A DNA stretch of 64,000 nt from positions 512,457,034-512,521,033 of the forward strand of contig NC_081415.1 of the NCBI RefSeq assembly GCF_030272615.1. Direction: 5' to 3'. The position numbers and the translations under genes are program-made. Origin of the DNA: Cryptomeria japonica. Its lineage: Eukaryota; Streptophyta; Pinopsida; Cupressales; Cupressaceae. The notes beneath the pieces are model-generated. The model saw only the letters and a list, made by a program, of their open reading frames with translations. It had not been told where the DNA came from and ran no database searches. Positions 57,541 through 64,000 of the stretch are shown in pieces; the first letter of the stretch is position 1, and each line of letters opens with the position of its first letter.

Positions 57541-57929
57541 TACCAGTTTCAAATTTTGGGTTTATTGATTCAGTTTTGGATTTTGCATCTAGGGCTTCAG
57601 ATCTGGTTTATTTTGAGCTAACATTTTCAGATCTAGCTAACAAAATTGGTGTAGCTTGTCTTGAAAGCAAAATCATTTGGTTGAAGGCCCCTATATTCAC
57701 AAAGTCTTTTGGGTTTAAAATCTACCTAACTTGTGTGCTTGCAGGAAGGGGTGATCATTTGAAACAATCCAAACTACTAACAACTCTTTGTTGCAGGTCC
57801 TTGGCAAGGGTTTTTGGAATTTTTATTGTGTGCCTTGTTTTCATAGACTAGCAAACACTTCAATTGGTGCACTAAAATTGAATCATTTTCTTTTGTGTCT
57901 TGAGCAATAGGCTCTTTTTGTTTAATCTT

Positions 57930-58480
57930 TAGAGGGCCTATCTTCCCGTGTGGTCATTAGGACTACTAGTGAGAAGAGAACGACCCAAGTGGTAGCGAGG
58001 AAAACCCACCTCTTTCGAACCACTATAAACAAATGTATTCATGGTGAAAACTATGGATAACATGTGCTGATTAGTTCATACCGACACTATGTCTCCCCAT
58101 AAACCCATTTGATTAAATTTATTTGATCAGTTGTAGGGCGTAACCCCTACCGGCTGGGAGCCTTATGTATTTACAGAGTTGAAAGTGCCACATGTATGGC
58201 CACACGAGCGGATGCCCTTACTAGCACCTTTTTGTTTTAGAAGCCCAAATCCTTCTAGTTGTTAGGGCAGGAGGTCAGACCTCTGGTAGCGGCCCACACA
58301 CATACAGTTCTTAGTAGAGATACAAAGTTCGCCATGGGGAGTTGTCGTGGGGACTGATGCTTGGCTGACCCGAGAAGTGAGTGCCAAGGGTGGAGCCAGT
58401 GAGGTCAAGCATCTAAGTATCTGCTCTGAATAGTGTAGCCTCGGGGGCAAAACCCCATGTGGGATCAACAACTTTTGTCT
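57930..58480 (+). other. Leader block shared by Elements E and D
   Basis: Contains TTTAGAGGGCCTATCTTCCC, GAGAAGAGAACGACCCAAGTG, AATCCTTCTAGTTG, AAGTTCGCCATGGGGAG and TGGGGACTGATGCTTGGCT, in the same order as in Element D (minus strand, 33660 down to 33130). It lies 0.75-1.3 kb after the PBS. Confidence 0.75.
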
Positions 58481-58770
58481 TGGCCAACCATAAGAATTGT
58501 GCTTGACTTATTTTAAACATTCAAAACATTCAAGACCAAACAACAAAACATTATGTCTTTTGTGTCTTTAAGTGTATGCAAAACACAATTTTACATCAAA
58601 CAACACACTTTTCTTGGAGTCATTTTGAGTCTGAACACTTGCAAACATTGAGTCCTCATCAACATTGTGTCCTCTTGTCACGAAAAATAGTCAAACAGTT
58701 AGATTTGGTCACAACAAAACAACTTCATAGATTGGAAAAAATTGCACAAATTTTGCAGAAACGTGTCTGT

Positions 58771-58893
58771 GTCTTAGGTAATCTTCACATGCTATGGTGG
58801 ATCTTTTTTGTTGTTGTTAGGCTAGGGTTTTGTGGTTGAATTCATTTAGCCTTTCAATATTGTTATTATTGTTATCCATTTTCACCATATACA
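58771..58893 (+). repeat. Element E 3' LTR, truncated
   Basis: 123 bp matching 57052-57171. The first two thirds of the LTR and probably the PPT are missing, so a deletion followed insertion. Confidence 0.82.
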
Positions 58894-58898
58894 TAATC

Positions 58899-59730
58899 AA
58901 TTCCTTCTTTCTGAGAATATCCCTTAGACACTAGTATTGCTTTCTTTTTTATTACCTTACCATCTTCATTAAGTTTATTTCTAAATACCCATTTTGTTCC
59001 AATCACATTTTTGTCTTTAGGCCGGGGAACTAATTTCCAAGTGTTATTCTTCTCAATTTGCTCTAATTCTTCTTCCATAGCTTTAATCCAGTGTTTATCT
59101 TCACATGCCTCATTAACCGATGATGGTTCAATTTGAGAAATAAGACATACCTCTTTATTTTTCAGTCTTCCTCTTGTCATAACTCCTTTAAGCTTTTTTC
59201 CAATTATCTGATCTTTAGAGTGATTCAGTCTTACATACCGAGCTATCTTCATTTGCTGTTGTTCCTCAGTGGAGTTTTCAGATGATACCGGTGTAATTGG
59301 ATCTTCATTCTGTACTAGTGGGTTCAATGTAGGTTCATTTTTCAGTATTTCTATTGCCGGTTCAGAGTCTAAATACCTTGAAGTTCCTCTGAATTGTTCA
59401 TCAATTTTCACATTTGTACTCAACAATTTTCTACAATCTTTTGTTAAAACATATATATGCCTTGCTGTTAGATGAATAACCAAGAAATATCCCTTCATCA
59501 CTTCTGGGATCAAATTTGCCAATATACTCATCTCTTCTAATGTAGCATTTACTTCCAAATATTCTAAAATATTTAAGAATAGGAGTAATACCAAACCATA
59601 GTTCATGAGGGGTCTTACCGGTTTCACCTTTGATGTGAACTAGTTCATGAGGGGTCTTACTGGTTTCACCTTTGATGTGAACTTTGTTGAATGTATAAAT
59701 CGCTATTCTTACTGCCCTCTCCAATATATA
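58899..59730 (-). pseudogene. Copia-2 integrase C-terminus and start of RT
   Basis: The minus strand reads the end of integrase (TPHELWFGITPILKYFRIFG, then EGIFLGYSSNSKAYICFNKR, with a frame change) and the linker ARYVRLNHSKDQIIGKK near 59200-59250. The start of RT follows: KHWIKAMEEELEQIEKNNTW, TKWVFRNKLNEDGKVIKKKA and SKGYSQKEGIDY, ending at the Element E insertion. A 42-bp unit coding VHIKGETGKTPHEL is present twice in tandem at about 59597-59680. Stops are few here. Confidence 0.85.
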
Positions 59731-60720
59731 TGTGGTAGATTTGCTTCTGATAACATACTTCTAGCTGCATCCAAGATAGTTCTATTTTTCCTTTCTACAA
59801 CTCCATTCTGCTATGGTGTTTGAGGTGCTGATAACTATCTTCTGATTCCATTCACTTCACAGAATACATTAAATTCCTTAGATGTAAATTCTCCTCCTTG
59901 ATCTGATCTCAGACATTTGATTTTTTTACCAGTTTCATTCTCTACCATTGCTTTGAATAGTTTGAACTTCCCAATTGCTTCTAATTTTTCTCTGAGAAAA
60001 GTAACCCAACACATTCTAGAATAGTCATCAATGATTAACATGAAATATCTATCACCTTGTAAACTTTTAGTTCTAGCTGGACCACATAAATCAGTATGAA
60101 TTAAGTCAAGAGCATTATTGGATTTTTCTGGAATACTTTTAAAAGTAGCTCTAACTTGTTTTCCAAATTGACATTCCTTACATACCGGATTGTGAGGCTT
60201 AACAATCTTTGGTAAATCTCTAACTGGCTTAGTAGTACTGATTTTTACCATGCAATCAAAATTTTGATAGAGTCTCTTATGCCATAGCCAACTTTCATCA
60301 ATATGAGCAGTCAACCATGTCTTTTCACTATTATTCAAATGAAAGATGTTACCTCTAGTTTGATTACCGGTTGCAATTTCCATACTAGTTTTGTTCATAA
60401 TTTTGCATTTTTCATTCTTGAATTGTAACTGAAATCCTTTCTCAACTAATTGAACAACACTTAAAAGATTATGCTTTAAACCTTCAACATAGTAAACATT
60501 GTTAGTATTATACTTACCATCAAGAGATATTATACCTTTACCTTTGATAAAACAAGCTTTATCATCTCCAAATCTTACTAGACCTCCATTATATTCCTGA
60601 AAAGTCAAGAATTTTCTTTTATCACCAGTCATATGATGTGAGCATCCTAAATCGATGATCCATTCATCCTTAGTCTAAATTTTAGTTACCAAGGCCTTCT
60701 CTACTGGTTGAATAGTAGGT
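59731..60720 (-). pseudogene. Copia-2 protease region and integrase
   Basis: A 265-codon open stretch (59835-60632) reads MTGDKRKFLTFQEYNGGLVR, then VYYVEGLKHNLLSVVQLVEK, then the integrase finger (WLWHKRLYQNF...VCKECQFGKQ; the second His appears lost). The core shows ALDLIHTDLCGPARTKSLQG and CLRSDQGGEFTSKEFNVFCE with both Asp residues. The Glu region (VVERKNRTILDAARSM) follows below 59835 after two TAG/TGA stops. The protease motif lies just upstream, near 60640-60670 (DLGCSHHMTGD), where DSG has become DLG. This is the best preserved integrase core among the copia copies here. Confidence 0.87.
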
Positions 60721-60767
60721 GTCAGTTGATCTTCTGTTGTAGCAACAAAAACCCATCCATTGTCTAC

Positions 60768-61779
60768 CTAATCCTCATCAGAATCATCAGTCACTCCTTC
60801 ATCAGCAAGATAACAAGATTTGTCTTTATTCTTCTTAAATCTGTATCTCTGATATTCAGGGTTAGGCTTGTATGTTTTTCTAGCTTCTTCTCTTAGTCTA
60901 GCATGTCTATCAGGGCATCTTGAAGCCATATGACCAATCTTATTATAGTTAAAACATTTAAAGGGTGCTTTACCTTCATACTTACTTCCAACTAAACCTT
61001 TAGGCATTTTCCTTGCAAATAGTGCTTCAAGTTCTTCAAGTTCTTCATTTTCTCTCCTGCTTTCTTCAAGTTCTCTTGCATAAAAGGCTTTCCAATTAGA
61101 CTTGTCAAATGATGGTGCAGATGATCTTGATGCCTTAAAATCTAAATCTATCTTTATAGTAGCAATAGGACCAAATTCCTCTATTTCAAAAGCTAAAAGT
61201 TTTCCAATCAATGTATCCCTAGTTACTAATGTATTAGGCATTGTTCTCAACTCATTTATAGTAGTAACCTTCATTTTATATGCCGGTGGCAATCCTCTTA
61301 AAACTTTTGAAACAATTTCATCTTCCCTTAAGGTTCCTCTACAATATTTAATACCCAAAACAATTTCATTAACTCTTTCCATAAAAGCATAAATCCTTTC
61401 ATCTTCTTCCATTTTCAAATTTTCATACCTGACCCGAAAGCTTTCAAGTTTTGCAATTTTGACTATGGAATCTCCTTCATTCAGTGTTTCCAAATGATCC
61501 TAACTAGCTTTAGCAGTAGACCTATATGATAATCCCATAATTTGCTGATCTGATAATGCGCTCATAAGTGCTTCTCTTGCTTTGCAGTCATTTTATTCAT
61601 CTTTAGCCAAGGTAGATGGATTAGGCTGACTCTAAGTAGGAGCAATATAGCCATTCTTTGTAACTTCCCAGATGTCCTTTCCAATGCAATTTAGATGTGT
61701 CTCCATCCTGATCTTCCATATGCCATAGTTGGTTCGATCAAGTTTAGGACTGTCCTTCCTGAAATAGTTAGAAGACATT
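60768..61779 (-). pseudogene. Copia-2 gag
   Basis: An ATG at about 61779 starts MSSNYFRKDSPKLDRTNYGI, then WKIRMETHLNCIGKDIWEVT, the copia gag N-terminus. Three stops (two TAG, one TAA) lie between 61510 and 61640. A clean stretch of 241 codons (60768-61493) follows with MEEDERIYAFMERVNEIVLG, LRGLPPAYKMKVTTINELRT and a Glu/Arg-rich helix (ELEESRRENEELEELEALFA). The zinc knuckle region is FKCFNYNKIGHMASRC; its second Cys is Tyr. The product would build the particle and bind RNA. Confidence 0.87.
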
Positions 61780-61821
61780 GGATCTCCTCAAGCTGTTAAA
61801 CTTCTATGAAAAGAGGACTTA

Positions 61822-61833
61822 GGTCTGATACCA
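61822..61833 (-). other. Copia-2 primer-binding site
   Basis: On the minus strand TGGTATCAGACC, two bases after the LTR; this is the Met-type site with one change. Confidence 0.85.
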
Positions 61834-61835
61834 AT

Positions 61836-62848
61836 TGTTAGGTCTCAGAGACAACTGAGAGGGGGGGGGGGTGAATCAGTTGTCTAATAAATTTAAACCA
61901 ATCTTTTATGCCGGTAGATAGTTTTATCAATTGATTGCAATACCGGTAAAGATTAATGCATGAAATAGAAAGACAATAACATCCACACCACATAACTCCA
62001 ATATTTGTAAGTGGAAACCCTGTAAGGGGAAAAACCACAGTGGGAAACCTTACCCACAATCAGATGATACTACTGTAGATAGTATATGTATACAAATGGG
62101 GTTTGCACATGTAGAAAGGCCAAGCGCCTAGAGCTCACTGCTCAAACACAAATAGGAGTCACAATGACTAAAATTGGATGGTTAAATCCAATAAGAATGT
62201 ACTGCTCAAATTAGCATCTTTCTATGCTAGATTCAGTACCGGTGTAGTTTTGATTGTCTTCACAAAAAGCCTCCTTTAATATTCAAATGATGTCTGCATG
62301 TATAGCTCTTCTTATTCTCAAATATATCTTCTCACAATTCCTTCTTTGCATTCCCCAACCAATCTTACAAATACGATCTTACATTTATATCATAACCTAA
62401 GACCAATTTTAGTAGGTCAGCTCTAAAGGATATTACAATAAAATCAATTTACAAATAAAACAATATCTAATGCAATAACTGGTTCAACATGTCGGCTTGA
62501 TGCATTTACAATAATAATAAAAAATCTCCATAGTGTGTCGTGCTAATCTGGAAAAGATAAACTTGTTGGTGCATAACCTGGACCTATTTGCCAGTAACAA
62601 CAAATATGCAAACACAAATATGCCAATGAGAAAATCTCCAAGACAAGGTGTCCAAACAATGTCTTCGACATAACCAGGTGTTTTCCATGCCATTCCAAGT
62701 GCTGGTGAACATCATATCCTACCGGTGTACCAAATACTGGTGACTGTGCATAAGTCACTTGCTTGCTGGTGAACATTGCCAATTCTCCAAAGTGCCAAAG
62801 TTTAGTAGGTGTTGACATCAATGACAAAACCATACCAAAATACTAAGA
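61836..62848 (-). repeat. Copia-2 5' LTR
   Basis: 1013 bp, matching 53961-55007. The outer end is TACTAAGA where the other copy has TACCAGCA; the perfect GGGTA duplication fixes the limit. An A/G tract with 13 consecutive G follows the inner end. Confidence 0.88.
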
Positions 62849-62853
62849 GGGTA

Positions 62854-63400
62854 GCTAACAGATCTATCCAAGGGAGGATTTAAAAATTGTCTTTCAGATT
62901 TTTACGTTGTGTTTGCAAGTGAATGACTCTATTTCCTAATAGAACCAAGGCACTGGCTTATTATATATAAAATTCAATTATTAGTTATACTTTTCAATTT
63001 CAGTTTCGTGCAAGTAGGAGATAGAAGTAGAGAGGATGAGATAGAAGTAATCAAACCAAAGCAAGAAGAATTAGGAGAAATTTAAATAGTCATAATAATA
63101 AGATAACCTATCCCAAAGATATATGCAACTTTGAGATAAACACTAGAAGTAGAAGACACAATACAAATCTTCTATAAAAAGCACCAATTTAGAGAACCAG
63201 TTGGTGAATAGGTACACTCACCTAGGTTTTGTAGAGCCTAAAGTGAGGGAGTCAACAACCTAACTAGTTCACTCTATTAGTTGGCCAAATAAATTGGAGA
63301 GTTTGGAGATAGGAGTTGGCAATTCCTTAGAGCTTTTCCAATCTATTGATTTGAGTACCAACACTTTGTATCATGTGATGCAATTTTATAATTAAGGGTT
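62854..63400. other. Right flank of Copia-2, no gene seen
   Basis: No ORF or motif of note. It may already belong to the LTR that ends at 63999; I could not find that LTR's start. Confidence 0.4.
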
Positions 63401-63999
63401 GAGGGTCTAGTTGACCTTGTTATCAAGGTTGATTAATTGTATATATGTGATATGTTTATGTAATTTAGGTATCGATGGTGTTTCTGGATTATCAAGGAGA
63501 GGTTTATGTGTGATCAAGTGATCTATCTTTCAGTGTTGTAATTGTGGAGAGACTAGTGTTTCAGAGTAGATAGTTGTTTTTAATAGGAACTGTAATCAGG
63601 TATTTGGAGATACTACTCTTTTAGTTCACTTCTTTTTTATTGTAGTCCAAATATTATTGTAAGTTAGTGAGACTTCCCAGAGGGTTGTATCCTTTCGGGT
63701 CATTTTATTTGAGTAGTGAGCTCTAGGTAGTGTGCGTGAATGCTTGTGCATTCCCCATTGTAATATTTTCACATACTACTATAGATTATCATCTTATTGT
63801 GGGTAGGTTCCCACCGTGGTTTTTCCCTTAACTAGGTTTTCCATGTCAAAATATTGGTGTTGTGTGTTGTGCTATTAATTTGCATATCTTCATTATTGTT
63901 GCAGTTTATCAAATATGCTTTTGTAACTAAGTTTCTATATTTGATGAAGATTGATTCACTTCCCCCCCTCTCAGTCTTCCTTCTTGATTGTTGCTAACA
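63400..63999 (+). repeat. 3' part of another copia LTR
   Basis: The text at 63690-63860 parallels the end of the Copia-1 5' LTR: GTGAGCTCTAGGTAGTGTG, the block TTCCCACCGTGGTTTTTCCC near 63810, then a C-rich tract CCCCCCCTCTCAG and the end GCTAACA at 63999. The window stops one base later, so a PBS and a plus-strand copia interior should follow outside. Confidence 0.6.
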
Positions 64000-64000
64000 A

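Larger units (their letters stand above)
56389..58893 (+). mobile_element. Element E: short LTR element without ORFs, inserted in Copia-2 RT
   Basis: Starts TATAGACACC (TG changed to TA) and ends CACCATATACA. Flanks TAATC at 56384-56388 and 58894-58898 are identical. Removing it joins the RT text GIDY to NETFA. It has a 783-bp 5' LTR, a PBS, a noncoding interior and only the last 123 bp of a 3' LTR. The LTR start resembles that of Element D (TGTAGACACC), and the leader shares blocks with it. It encodes no protein and would rely on a partner. Confidence 0.88.
53961..62848 (-). mobile_element. Copia-2: Ty1/copia element split by Element E
   Basis: LTRs lie at 53961-55007 and 61836-62848. Flanks GGGTA (53956-53960 and 62849-62853) are identical. 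The PBS beside the right LTR and the PPT beside the left LTR show that it reads on the minus strand. Gag, protease, integrase, RT and RNase H follow in copia order. RT is interrupted by Element E, and part of the RT palm is deleted. Confidence 0.93.

Overview
The window is eukaryotic, AT-rich and built almost entirely from nested LTR retrotransposons. Every recognisable coding segment is Ty1/copia or Ty3/gypsy gag-pol, a plant mobile domain (PMD) gene carried inside a retroelement, or one long unrecognised retroelement ORF. The PMD, the chromodomain gypsy elements and the primer-binding sites point to a seed plant. The depth of nesting, the 4-kb LTRs and the absence of host genes would suit a very large genome such as a conifer's, but the species cannot be read from this sequence. 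I found no host gene, tRNA, rRNA or CRISPR array. The names Gypsy-A, Copia-1 and so on are local labels.

Left part (1-39753): a minus-strand copia fragment (Copia-0, 1-867) abuts an old ty3/gypsy element, Gypsy-A (994-39753). Its interior was split by three later insertions, and the Gypsy-A protein resumes in frame after two of them. Copia-1 (3691-11726, +) sits between the protease and RNase H segments and carries a minus-strand solo LTR (10434-11564) in its own 3' LTR. A chromodomain gypsy, Chromo-B (13237-20631, +), sits in the reverse transcriptase and is flanked by a perfect GATTC duplication. A 12.8-kb element without pol, Element D (22782-35605, -), lies just before the Gypsy-A 3' LTR and is flanked by TAGTG. 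Gypsy-A is unusual because an extra RNase H lies upstream of its reverse transcriptase.

Element D is the most interesting object. It has good LTRs, a PBS and a PPT but no gag-pol that I recognise. Instead it carries an antisense PMD gene next to its 3' LTR, a long sense ORF of unknown function (coiled coil, Gln-rich, Ser/Pro-rich, then WVPK/WIPK motifs), a 31-bp minisatellite rich in T-tracts, and a leader with tandem repeats. A second, smaller element, E, shares parts of that leader at a similar distance from its own PBS.

Right part (40861-64000): Gypsy-C (40861-53535) is a young chromodomain gypsy element with 3.8-4.0 kb LTRs, inserted into a GT microsatellite. Each LTR carries an array of 20-bp palindromes just upstream of a TATA box. 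Copia-2 (53961-62848, -) has a perfect GGGTA duplication and is split in its reverse transcriptase by Element E (56389-58893, +). The window ends at the 3' end of another copia LTR.

The elements look silenced and decaying by point mutation. Most premature stops are TAG where Gln is expected, or TGA where Arg is expected, as deamination of methylated cytosine would produce.
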